Assembly: GCF_040054535.1 (NCBI RefSeq)
Contig: NC_090782.1
Location: 24,168,501-24,232,500, forward strand
Direction of reading: 5' to 3'
Source of the DNA: Antennarius striatus
Taxonomy: Eukaryota; Chordata; Actinopteri; Lophiiformes; Antennariidae
DNA length: 64,000 nt
The first letter of the stretch is position 1. Every line of letters starts with the position of its first letter. Position numbers and translations under genes: made by a program. The notes beneath the pieces are model-generated. The model had not been told where the DNA came from and searched no databases. It saw only the letters and a program-made list of their open reading frames with translations. Below are positions 32,921 through 51,301 of the stretch, one piece after another.

Positions 32921-35900
32921 TCATTGATCCCCCCGGTTGGCAAACACTCCAGCCTCCCAGCGCAGAGCTCGTTGGTTCTTATGTCGAATCACACGAGTCG
33001 ACTCGACGACCTGGAAACAAAAGAGACAGCGATGAAGAGGCCGAGCCAAGAAGACGACGCAGAGACCTACACCACAAGTCTTCTTGAGGGGTTTTAAACT
33101 AGTCTCTTCTTCCTCAAGTCTTTTTTTGCCTAGTCCTGCCTCACAGACCGAGAGCTTTCAGGTAACATGAAATCCAGGCTAACATTCCAGGAGATGAGAA
33201 CCTGAAAACAACCTGCTGTACATGCAGTAATATACACAGAATCCTTTGCTAGACATCTTTAAGCCCTCAACCGCCTCCCCTCGCATCCATCATCGTTTTG
33301 TTCCCACGCAAGTCAAGACCGATCAGTTTAATCCTGTTCAACGGATTTAGAACGGTGGCTTTACAAGAAACGAGTTCACAGATGAAGAGCAACAAGTTCT
33401 CAACTGTCGCTCCCATCAGTCCATGTGACTACCGTCTGTGTATCTTCTAGTTAGTCTGATGAACGTCTGACTAAAGTAAATGGAGTACCTCATTGTTTAC
33501 GTCATCCACCGGCAGGATCCCAGCGTACTGCAAAGACAAGAAACACAGAGAAGCTGTTAAATGGTTTATTTTGAAAGGACAGAGCAGGAAACCAGAGGCA
33601 GGAAGTTTTGGACGACTCACTGCGCTCTCCTCCAGCTTCAGCTGGGCCCGTCTCTCCTCGAAGTCCTGCAGCAGCGTCTCGGTCAGACCTCTGACAGAAA
33701 GAGGGAGCGGCCAGACCCCCATGGGGGAGGAAGTGGAGGCAGATGGAGAGGATACAGGAAGGGAGGAAGAAGAGGGTGGCAGAGGGGAGGAGCCCCAGGG
33801 CTGAGCGGTGATGAAGGAGACGGAAGGCGGGCGACCGAAGGGGCGAGGAGGTGGAGCTGACACGCTGATCTTCCCTGAAACACAACAGGAAGGAAATACA
33901 TAAATGACATCATACATCCCAGTGTGATGTCAGAGGGTCGAGGCGGTGATGTCATCAGTAGAGCAGGGATGGTTTCTGATTGGTTGCGTTCCTTGGCGGA
34001 TTCGTGTTTCTATTACTGATTGACACAAAGAGGCGCCTGAAGCTGCTGGACTTCGTTCCCTCGTTAAAGTTACTCATTCAGCCAACAGCAGCATCCACAG
34101 CGCCGGGCGACGACGGCTGATGATGGCAACCAACATCTGACTGGAAGATGGATGCAACCAATCATCAAGAACATCAACAGTTTTAGTCCTCTCACGGAAT
34201 AAAGGTTTGATTTACAGTCTGGTTTCCCCGGGCAGTGTTCTGCTGACGCATTCAAACTGGAATGTGACTCAGCAGAATGCACCCGTCCACCAACCCCTAA
34301 CCAAACTAACCAACCAACCAATCAAACAACCAACCAACTAAACTAATAAACCTCTAAAGCAGACAGTGTTGAGCTCAAAACTGTTAAATCAATCCAATAG
34401 AATTTAAGAAAGTTTCTTGGACCTCTTGGGGCTTCTTCAGTTCTAGTGACTTGAAGAACTGAAGAAGTCTCTTGCATGAGAGGTGGAACATCTTCAAGAA
34501 ACTGTTTAAAGTCCAACGGATTGATTCAAACAGCTTTGGACAACCATGACCTGGAGAACTGAGGACCTACACAGACACAGTGTTGAGCTCTTGTATGAAC
34601 TTCCCAGTGGGCGGCGGCTCTACCAGCCAAAACAGAACTATCCCATAAACTTATCATGATGAGGACATACCTGTGTTTCCAGGTGGGTAGAACTGGCTGA
34701 TGGCCATTTTATTAGCCTGTTCTACCAGAGGAGCAGGAGAGAAGACCTGTTGATCTGGTTCCACCCTTGATGCCCTTAGGTCTCGGAGCTCCTGCTCCCG
34801 TCTCTGGTACTCCTTAATTTCCTTCTCGATGAAATCTGGAGCACCTCGTCCTGTTGACTGCAGGCCAGTGGACTGGAGGCTTTCCCTCCAGGTCTGAGGT
34901 TTTGGGGGCACTTCATGTAGTGGCGTACATGGTGGAGAGGGTGGAGATGAGGAGTCAGTGGATGACATGTTTTGGTCCTTAAAGTCTGTTGTGTCCTGGA
35001 CCTCAAAGTCTCTCACAGGAAAGGAAGATGGAGCTGAATTCAATCGGCTGATGTACAATTCAGTTTCTTCAGAATGTCGATGAGGACAGCAAGGTGGCAG
35101 GAAGACCTCATCATCTCCAGACTCAAACTGACATCTTTCTTCTAGTCTCTTGTCCACATCTTGTTCGTCTAACTCTTTCTTTATGTCCTTCAGTGGAGAA
35201 TCTAGACCGGTTCTCCACATGATTCCTCCCTGCTCCTGAGGAACTTCTTTGCTCTGATTCTCCTTTTGGAAGTCACGCTGAATGAAGCTCATTCGGTTCT
35301 TCTCTTTGGCTTTGAATGGCGTTAGCAGTGACTGTAAACGTTTAGTTGTGATCTCGACCATCTCTGCCCTGCTGTTGTTGTGTTTTAGCCCTCGAGACAG
35401 TCGCAGGTTTTCCTCCCGTTCCTGAATCAACCGGATTTCCCTTTCAATTGGGGTCTCATACTTGCTGACTGACTTGGTATTCCTGTTGCCTTGACTGACG
35501 TCATTGAACACAACTTCATCATTGACGTTGCCACCATCTACGTCAACAGACAAATCCTCCAAACCGGAGTCCAGATCGTCGAACACATTACTTTGCTGAC
35601 TCATATCTTCCAGCGTCTCGTACCCAATTGGATTTGTATCTGGATACATCTCAACTTCGGCCGGTCTGCTCACCTCCGGGCTGTGATGCGTGTCCACCTG
35701 GTTTGATGAGGATCCATCAGGAACTGTCGGTGCAGATGTGTTCAAATATGTTCTTGAAGACCTCAGAGACCTGCTGAACGTTTTCAGCTGATCCTGTTCC
35801 ATCTTCAGAAACTGTTCTCGCGCAGCGTTGAAGTTTATCTGCTCCTTGTCAACAGTTCCAGGTTCAGTAGACCACGGAGGTCCCGGTGTGGAGCTACCAG

Positions 35901-36591
35901 GACTGTAGCTCAGACTGAAACCCTCCACAAGATTGCTTGGAGATCTGGTCAGATCCAGCTTCTCCATTGCAGTCACCTGATCTTTGAATGCTAGCTTCTT
36001 CTTTGGTGCTTGGTCTCGAATGATGTCCTCTCGGAGTTGCCTCTCTTGTTCCACCTGGACCACTTTTATACCGTTGTTCAGACCCACTTTGTACTGTGCG
36101 TCTCCATTGTTGTCTGAGAAGAGACTTTGTGGCTTTCTGTTGCTGGCATATGTTTGTAGTTTGAATCCGTTCTCCTCCTTCAGGGTCGCCAGGTAAGCCT
36201 GCCGCTGGGGTGAGACCATCCAGGCTTCGTTAAGCTCTGCCTCCGGGCTTGTTGGGTCCTCCACAAAGGAGTAGAAACCACATTGAGAACCAGAGCTGCT
36301 GCTGGGAGTACTGGGGCTGCTGGGAAGCCATTCGTCGCTGATGCTCCCCCCGTCCTGTGACGACGCAAACTGCTGGGTCGCAACCACCATTCCCCCAGAC
36401 CAGTCACCCTGTGGTGAGGTGACAACCACAGAGGATTGATCACGAGCAACATAGATACTGTCTGAATTATGGACTGGATGGTCTTGGTTGGGGGTGTCAC
36501 CCAGGATGGGGCCGGTGATGGTGCGCAGATCCGACGGTTGCAACAGGGGGGAAAGGGGTTTTAGCACCCATTTCCTCGGGTTCCTGTCCAT
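32921..36591 (-). CDS. misp: Mitotic interactor and substrate of PLK1 (mitotic spindle positioning protein)
   Basis: Four coding exons: 36591-34671, 33874-33621, 33527-33489, 33010-32921; 767 residues ending in TGA. MISP is an actin-bundling, PLK1- and CDK1-regulated protein that anchors astral microtubules and orients the spindle. Conserved pieces are [18 protein letters not shown] in the middle, a QEREEELRDLR-type coiled stretch near 34780-34830, and the C-terminal [14 protein letters not shown] / [16 protein letters not shown] end. I chose ATG 36591 because human MISP also starts MDR. The frame stays open upstream to the acceptor at 36717, so a longer N-terminus is possible. A donor at about 38754 (CACAG|GTAAGAG) marks a likely non-coding first exon. 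Its place next to PALM and PLPPR3 matches human 19p13.3. Confidence 0.93.
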
Positions 36592-36717
36592 GGCAGCAAG
36601 AGGTGCTGTGGAACCCGTAGGGGGCGGGGTTATCGATGAAGGAGGAGCTTGAATGGAGGTGTACGCTCGGAAACTCTGAGGAGTTTCAGAATCCTGACAG
36701 ACACCTGTTGACAGTCT

Positions 36718-38830
36718 CTGAAACGAAAAGAAAGACGGGACCGTTACCATGGAAGCCACAGACGACATGAGTGTTACCGTGGAAACCACAAGGAGGGACA
36801 CTGGGAACAAAGGAGTGAATGATTATCCTGGCAACAACAGAAAAAAAGAAACAGTTACTATGGTAATTCTGGAGCAGACTGTTACTATGGAGACCCTTAC
36901 ATCAGGTTATTCTGGGAGAAGTCAGTACCAGATGACAAAATCACACAAACACAAACCATTTAATTCTCTGGAAAGACTTGCAAAGGATTGTGGGATTCAG
37001 AGTCTTTCTGGTCAAATAGTGAAGGTGCTAGTGTGAACATGTGATGGATTTTAATTACAGTAAGTCTAACTGTGAGAAATTTAGACCTAAAATATCAATC
37101 AGCACTGTGTCTACTAATCATTTATGATATCACTATTGACAGAGTCATGTGACGCTCATCTTTTTTCTATGAGTCTATCTATCTATCTATTAATAGTCTG
37201 ATAAAATATAATTCAAAGGAAATAAAACTAAATTTAGGCATATATAATCCAAGTTGAGTAAAGGTTCCTGAGAAAATTGATTTGTCAGCTGTATTTTCTG
37301 TTTTAGAGGGAATAAATCTGAGGAATGTCACTAAAGTTTATTATAGCCGATTGATCAGCAATAATGCATTTTACAGCCATTGTTATCAGAAGGTAATTTG
37401 ATTCCAGGAATCCACCCTTAGCATCAGGCGTCATTCATTTAATCATTCTGTCGGGAAAACCTATCTTTAGTTTTTATGTCTCTCACATGTCAACAGTCAT
37501 AAAGAGCAGAGAATACCACAGAGCTAACTTAGCTTAGCTTCACCCCATAGACACAGATGAAACGTTGTGGGAAGAGAATGCTAACAAAAAAGGAATTTAG
37601 ACAGGAAGGATCATTTTCTACAGTAGAAGAGTTGTTTTTTTTTTTAAAGAAGGTGAAAAAAAGAAGTTGATGAGACTCAGAAGTCGTTTTGCTTTTCTCA
37701 TTCACCATTAGCGTGCTAGTAGCCTGGAACAGCTACAATGGTAATGCAAACGCAACATGATTTTTATCCTTGTTTTGTCAGTATGAACTGAATGGGACAA
37801 GGTCAATATTTATATTAAAAGGTTCAAAATATGAATTTAAAATGATTTTTTTAAAGGATCTATGGTTCATTTAGGGCGTGGCCAACTCTTGAAACACAAA
37901 CAGGCCATGTTAAACCCCTTCAATCCATTCAGATAAAAACAAAAGACATGCTGGAGCGTCTGGAAACGCAGTTAGCATCACTTTAGCATGCTAGCATCTG
38001 TGTGTCGGTGATAAGCCCCGCCTGCTGCTGTCAGCTGATAACGCTCGCTCCGTTTTGTTTATCAGAAGCGACGGCGCTTCAGCTCCGTAACTGACAGACA
38101 GAAGGTCAGAGGTCACCGCGGGGTTTGGACATGTTGACACGTCAGGACGGGAATATGAAGCCAAAAGTGACGCGTTTACTGAAATCAGGAAATATGTCAA
38201 CACGTGAGTCAGCGAAACACGTCACGCGTTCGCTGTCATCCTTCATGACTGACGCGTTGGACGTGAACACGTTTAAAACGATGGTAAAACTTCAGAATCC
38301 CAATTTTTGATCACATGTTTACAAGAGCGACTTGAACAGCTCGCGTCTCTCCGTCAGAGCTTCAATTCCCCAAATTTCAGATGTGTCATGAACGCAGCAT
38401 GGATTTTCTATATTGGGAAATAACGGCTGCAGTTCCTCTGACGCCACCTGAGGCGATGAGCTCCACCTGTAGGTGGCGCTAACAGCAGAAGCCAGACTGT
38501 GACGTTCACTTTCATTCATGTTTGGACACAAAACGGTTCAAAACAACTGAATTAAAATGAAATCTATGAAGTTATCATCATTAGATGAACCTACAATAAA
38601 CATCCAATATTTTAAATAAGAGCATGTTTGCTGCTTCAGATCTGATCCTTTTTTTTTTTCTTAAAAATGAGAATTAAATCATTATTATTATTTATTTATT
38701 TATTTTAATTTGAATATAATTAATTAAAGCGGTTTCTCTTACCTGTGATCAGTTTCTGTTTGCAGCGGCTGAACCTCAGACTGAATAACTGACGTGACAA
38801 AGTTCAGCTTCTATCACCAATCAGACGCTC
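36718..38830. other. MISP intron 1 and putative 5'UTR exon
   Basis: About 2 kb of AT-rich sequence lies between the MISP main exon and a good donor on the minus strand near 38754. Sequence just above that donor is probably the first non-coding exon. A short TCTATCTA run lies at about 37170-37190. No other gene is visible. Confidence 0.45.
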
Positions 38831-39560
38831 CGCCCACCACACAAACACACTAACACACACACACACACACACACACAACACACACGGTACTTGTATATAT
38901 CTATATATCACCTTTGAACTTGAAGCATGGAGCAGCTCTTTGAACTTTATCAAAACTTTCTTTAAGATGTTTTTGGCTAACTGCTCTGAAATACTAACAT
39001 GATTAAAATAAAACTAAACCAGATGCTCTTCGTCTACATGGGGAGGTGGGGGGTGTGGGGGTCAGCGTGTTTTGGGCCACAGCACCTTGGGAGGGGTGGG
39101 GGGTGTGAGATGTGATTCTTCCTCCTATTCTGTAGGGGGCAGTATCACATCTCACCCCTGGATAGAACTTCTGTGGAGGTCAGCACATGACTCGGGCAGC
39201 AAAGGGGGTAAACATAAGATGATGACCTTGACCTTGAGAAAACTAGGTCAAGGTCGAATTTTTTCTTTCGTCCACTCAGGAACCGGATAAGATAGAAAGA
39301 CAAAGGAGAAGGCCAGTGTGAGTAAGACCGTAGATCAAAGCTCCTGCTTTGATCTATGAAAGTAGGTCAGGGTAAAATTTTGAATTGGGGTGTCGCAGGT
39401 TGTTGCAGTCTCTGACTGCATTGGTTCTACTTCATTCTTTCTTATGACGTCGGACTGAAAGTAAACTAATTTTCATGTTTAATTCTGTCTTTATCGGTCT
39501 TTATCGTAAGTGTTTCCTGATTGGTCAGGTTTATTCCGGCTCCACCCCTTCGGGTCTCAC

Positions 39561-39746
39561 CTTGGTGTCGTTCTCCAGACTGTGACAGAGGACCTGCCAT
39601 GGAGGAGTGTACCTGAACATCCTGGTCTCCACCCGGTCTGACTGGTTCGTTCTGGTTCTGGTCCGTCTGATGATGATGACAGCGATGATGAAGTCGGTCA
39701 GCGGGAACCAATCAGGATCGATCTTAAAGATAGATGGAGGATAAGG
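39561..39746 (-). CDS. Possible unassigned 62-codon exon
   Basis: An open frame of 186 bases is bounded by CAAACAG at its 5' side and AAG|GTGAGA at its 3' side, phase 0 at both ends. It would encode PYPPSIFKIDPDWFPL, a short hydrophobic stretch (TDFIIAVIII), an Arg-rich run and RYTPPWQVLCHSLEND. I do not recognise the protein. By phase it could splice to the MISP acceptor at 36717, giving an alternative MISP N-terminus, or it could belong to an unannotated gene. It may also be a chance frame. Confidence 0.25.
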
Positions 39747-40149
39747 CTGTTTGAACGGGACAGTAGAGCAAATTAAATAAACTCAGGAGATATTGTTGAA
39801 GGTCAGAGGTCATAATTGAAAAAATAAAGGAAAAGGTGTGTGTTTATAAAGTTTTTACACACAAACATGAGTGATGTAAACAAACTGATGACATCATGAG
39901 ACAAAAAGAGGAGGGTCAGCCACGTCCAATCAAATTGTCTGAATGTCAGAGGTGGGCGGAGCTAGGAATCTTTGTACATTTCTTCACATTCCAACAAAGG
40001 GATCGATATAATTGTTAAGCAGCTGATCAGACCGACAGGTAGGTGATGTCATGATGATGTCATGATGACATCACACAGGTAAGAACACACCGATGTAGAG
40101 GGAATAGACTCACCCTGAAGGTTCAGCAGCTGATGGAGGACTGACCCAG

Positions 40150-40153
<4 letters not shown>

Positions 40154-40222
<69 letters not shown>

Positions 40223-40299
40223 TGCTGAGCAGGACAATTTGTCAGGAATGCTGCTGACCAACAGAAACACACAGACAATGACCGGCCAAACCCACCCCA

Positions 40300-40372
<73 letters not shown>
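40154..40372. repeat. Inverted (TG)n / (CA)n pair
   Basis: A (TG)n tract at about 40154-40221 and a (CA)n tract at about 40302-40372 face each other about 80 bases apart. They lie in the MISP-PALM intergenic region and could pair as a hairpin. The rest of 38830-42707 shows the possible exon at 39561, the LINE relic near 41100 and otherwise nothing I can name. Confidence 0.85.
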
Positions 40373-40376
<4 letters not shown>

Positions 40377-41089
40377 ATTTTAATCAAATCACGTTTCCTT
40401 TATTTTGGAAATTACATCACAGCGTTATGACATCACGTCAGGATGGGGGGGGTTGATGTGGGTGCACAGAAACAAGTTTAAAACACAGTTGTCCTTCATG
40501 TCATCAGGAGGAGGTGATGTGTGGCCGTCTCCTGCAGGAGGCCACAGTGGGCCCTGATTAGTAAGTTTCCATGGCGACAGGAGGAAGCTGTTGGATATGT
40601 GGAGGAGAGTTTATGATGAGGATGAACTCCAGTTTGACACCACGTGTTCGAAATCTGCACATGAAAGTCATGAAAGTCGGCTTGAGTTCAAAACAAAACA
40701 AAAGCAGAACTTTTCCTCTCCGGCTTCATTTTTCTTGGCTGGTGTCCCTCCTCCGGACCCCGGAGCCAAACTCGTCTTCCTCGCCAAGAGGACGGTTCCG
40801 CACAAACAGAAAGTGACTGATGGAGTCATTTAGTCTGTTTGCAGCAACGACTGAAAACCAGCGTGAAGCTCACGAGTCCCGCTGAGATCTTTGTGAACCA
40901 CGGAGGCAGATTCAGCGACTGTCCGTGATTTAGCACCCGGCGTTAGCTTAGAATTAAAGCACCTATCATGATATAACCCCCCCCCATCCCCCACCTGTAA
41001 TTTTGCTTCAGCACAAACCAAAAAGCCCAATCAGGTTGAGTCTGATCTGGTCCAGAACATTAAACTGTAACAGACGCACGTGTTCTATG

Positions 41090-41430
41090 GGTTTACATTC
41101 TACGCAGATGACATCCTCTTATTTGATGGTAAAACTGGATTAAATCCCGGATTAACTCGAACAGTTTGAGAAGCTGTTTCGTGATGAAAGTAAATGCTGG
41201 AGGAAGACCTGAACATCCTGCTGTCTTTTTGGCCTCCGGAAATTTGATCTCATCTCTTATCGAACATCTGGATCAATGGTAAAATCCAACCGCGTCCAAC
41301 GATAGCACGACCAGGCTTTGGATTACTCAACTATCACGCAGCACTTCAGCCAGAAATGAGTTATTATTTACTCACCTCCATGCTGGCGTTTTTTCTGTAC
41401 TCCACCATCGCAGCTTTCTCTGGAGGAACT
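41090..41430 (+). mobile_element. Degraded L1-type LINE ORF2 fragment (reverse transcriptase)
   Basis: Near 41095-41130 the plus strand encodes FYADDILLFDG, the reverse transcriptase catalytic block with the YADD motif. About 150 bases later another frame encodes NGKIQPRP, then GFGLLNYHAALQP. This resembles the L1 region reading IWNGKxPR ... GGLGLPNFxxYxxA. The frames are broken by stops and shifts, and much of the intervening domain is missing. It is an old, dead, 5'-truncated copy. Its exact ends are uncertain. Confidence 0.55.
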
Positions 41431-42707
41431 GAAGGGGGCGCTGTTTAGCTCAGGCAAAAGCTTGAGTTCACCTTTGGTTCTTCGCCATCTTTGAGCTCAA
41501 CCAGGACCCTGGACCTCTGCTTTGGGATGGAAAGGTTTTCCTTTTGACCTTAAGTCTCTCAGATTAAACGTTAAAAGTGGCGTGTGTCGACGACCAATAG
41601 GATCTCGGCTAGTGGCGTCGCCACACACAGTGAAGTTTTCTCTGTAAAAAATGATTGATCTCAGGTACGAGTCGTGAGAAGTCGTTTTATTCTAGTCTGT
41701 TTTTACTGCTATTGAAGCGTCTCTCTACAGTGGTGGTGAGAAGCGTTACTGGGTTATTTGAGGATAAGTCCTCCATTGCTGCTCGGCAACAGCGCTTCAA
41801 ACAGTTTACACTTAAATCTGCATGTGAACAATAAAGTTTTGGGGGTTTTTTTTTAATGTCTTCACTGCTCATTGTTTCCATTCTGCAAACATGAAATGTT
41901 TGGATCTTCTGAGTTTGGATGGGTTTTGTTTTAGGTTGGTCTTGATTGGACTCTAGGTATGTCCACCACTGAGTACTAGTCTATTTGGTTGGCTAGTCAG
42001 TAACATTAAGAAAAACCTACAGGATGGATCTCAACAGAACCTGGGTCTAGGAAAGAACCCATTACATTTTGGGGCCAAACGATTTGTGGATCCAAGGTTT
42101 TTTCTACTTTCTTCAACCACGAAGAAGCTGTGAAACTGGACTCGCGTGCGGATCTGGTCGACCTGGTCGGTGGTCCAGACCTCTAGATCTACATCCCAAA
42201 CCTCGCCTATGGTCATGACAATGACATAATGAGAGCGGATGCCATTGGCTGGATTACGTGTCTCTACCCGGGATCAGCCTGAGTGGAAGGAGCCGGTTGA
42301 CATGGGTCAAACCTTAGAAGAGACTCCGAAAACAGAATCACTGAGTCAAACTTAGGAAAGAAATACAACTCTAAAAGGATTTTAGATCCAATAATTTATA
42401 TCATGTCAAGAGAGAGAGAGCGGAGGTTAAAGTTGCATGGCCAATGCTAATGCTAATGCTAAGCAGATGCTTTGAGGCATCTCGACAGAAAAAAAATGAG
42501 GAGTACAAAAGTAAAAAGGTTTCCAGAAAACAGAAACAGGTAAAGAAAGATTTTAGAAAACAGGAGGAAGAAACAGGAAATGATGTCTTGTTGTTAGAGG
42601 CGGGGCCAAAGGCAGTGGGTGTTTAGTTCCTGTAGCTTTGTCCTGAAAGTCTCTGCCCTTTATATATTTGTTTTATTATATATTTCAATACAGCGCCCCC
42701 TGCAGGA

Positions 42708-49409
<6,702 letters not shown>

Positions 49410-51301
49410 CTCTCACTGCAGATCAGTCCGCTGGACCAGAACCATCTGATCCACATCCGAGACAGAAAACAGACCCGCCCACCAGAGGAGAGAGAAGCGG
49501 GGGGGTGGGGGGTAGAGAGAGAGAGATGGAGAGAATAACGGAGGAGAGGCAGGCAAATTCTTCTTTTTTTTAAAAAAAAAAACTCCATTAAATCTCCTAA
49601 AAGATGAACGTCTTCTCCTCAGTTTCATAAAACTTTATTAAACACGACGCAGCTAAGAGTTTGTTTGAGCTCTGATGACGTCACTGGCTCAAACAGCGTG
49701 AAACATTCGAAAGCAGTGAAGTCACGTGTTTCATTCCATTTAAATAATGGAGCCGATCAGTTCATGTAAATACAGTTATCAATCACTCCCCTCAAGTCAG
49801 TCATGACGCGTCCAGCAGGGGGCGCCAACACGCAATGAAACACACTGCAGACGCTCTGCGAGGAAATCCTTTTATTTTATTGAAAGAATCATTAGTGTTT
49901 CAATACACACATAACGGGCGTGTTTGTGTGTGTATGTGTGTGTGGCTTCTAACAGTTCGATTAAAACTGAAGGGATCATTAGAAAAAAAATATGAAAAGA
50001 AAGTCCTGATTTGGAGGAAACTCTATCTCAAACTTTTCTGATGAAACTGAGGAACTCTGAACAGGAAGTCGTACCAAAGTTCAAACCCATCAAAACCCAC
50101 ACATGAATTTAAAAAAAAAAAAAAGTTTGGTAGAAACAAAAGACAGAATAACAATAAATAAATAAATTAGACGAGACTGAAATGTTTGTTTCATCTTCAT
50201 GGCTTCAGTCGTCACTTCTAAATAAACAAAACAAACTCACGTGGAAATAATATGAGTGGACGGATTCTTTTTTAAATTATCTGAAAGAACTACGAGTCCC
50301 AGAAAGCACTGCTGCACACCGTCCAATCAGAGAGCTGCCATACAGTTGCCAAATGAAGAGCTACATTGGTGGGATTAATCCAGATCTGTGAATTCAGCAG
50401 CTGATGGGTCTCTGATGCAGCAGTGGCTCATGGGTAATGTAGTGCTTAGAAGAGTGAGGAGAATAAAATCAAACAGCTCGATGTATGGTTTGGTTTTTTT
50501 AACGCCACACCGGAACAATGTTCAACAACTCACTTGGGGGGAAAAAAATAATCAACACAGAACAAAAGTGGAACGTTTCCGGAAGTTCCTTCAAACAGGT
50601 GTGACCCGATTGGATCGGTGCCCCGAAACAGAACCTCGAGTTCTGGTCCCCAAAACGTGTGACTGTTCACACCTCACTGCGGCGGTTCCCGCCTGCTGGA
50701 TCTGGCGACCCGGCGGGGTTGACCTCAACGTGCCCGGATGTTTAAAACGCACCGGTCCATCGATGCCAAACGAGCCACAATCGATCTTCACAGAGTCTAG
50801 AAAAGGATTCAGGACTGGACAGATTGTCTCACGCAAATTAAATACCTTGTTTATCTTCATGATTTAAGGCACTTTTCAGCATTAGCATGCTATTTTTAGC
50901 ATGAATTGTGTTTGTGTTTATTAAATGCTAACAGTTGCTGTGGAACAAACAAGTTTAATATTAATAAAACAAACCGAATACATTAAATCTTTGATTTCCA
51001 TCATAAGGACATCAAGCTAACATCCCGTCTGCTCGTCTGCTAACTGTCTGCTAGCAGGTCGGTTGAATGTCGCGATCCAGCAGGTGGGAGGTACGCAGCG
51101 GCGTCCCAAAGGTGTAGGAAATGTGGAGGAAACCATTCCTTCAACTCGCTTCATCCAGATTTTTCTGTTTATTCCTTCAGACTAACATCGTGGATCGTGC
51201 CGGGAGTATCGGAAGTGGGCCGGGCTTTCAGTTGAAATGAAATCGGACGCAACGTTCCTAAATTTGGGTCGGCGTGGAAACTTGTGGGCGACAAAGCGGC
51301 G
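49410..51301. other. PALM promoter side and MAP1S 3'UTR
   Basis: PALM and MAP1S run in the same direction with about 1.9 kb between them. PALM 5'UTR and promoter sequence should lie just above 49409. A TTTATT at 51168-51173 is a possible MAP1S AATAAA on the minus strand. The remainder is AT-rich with no exon I can support. Confidence 0.5.

Noticed and set aside
40571-40833. Plus-strand frames near 40.6 kb
   Set aside because: Two overlapping frames with no recognisable domain, splice support or similarity; not strong enough to call.
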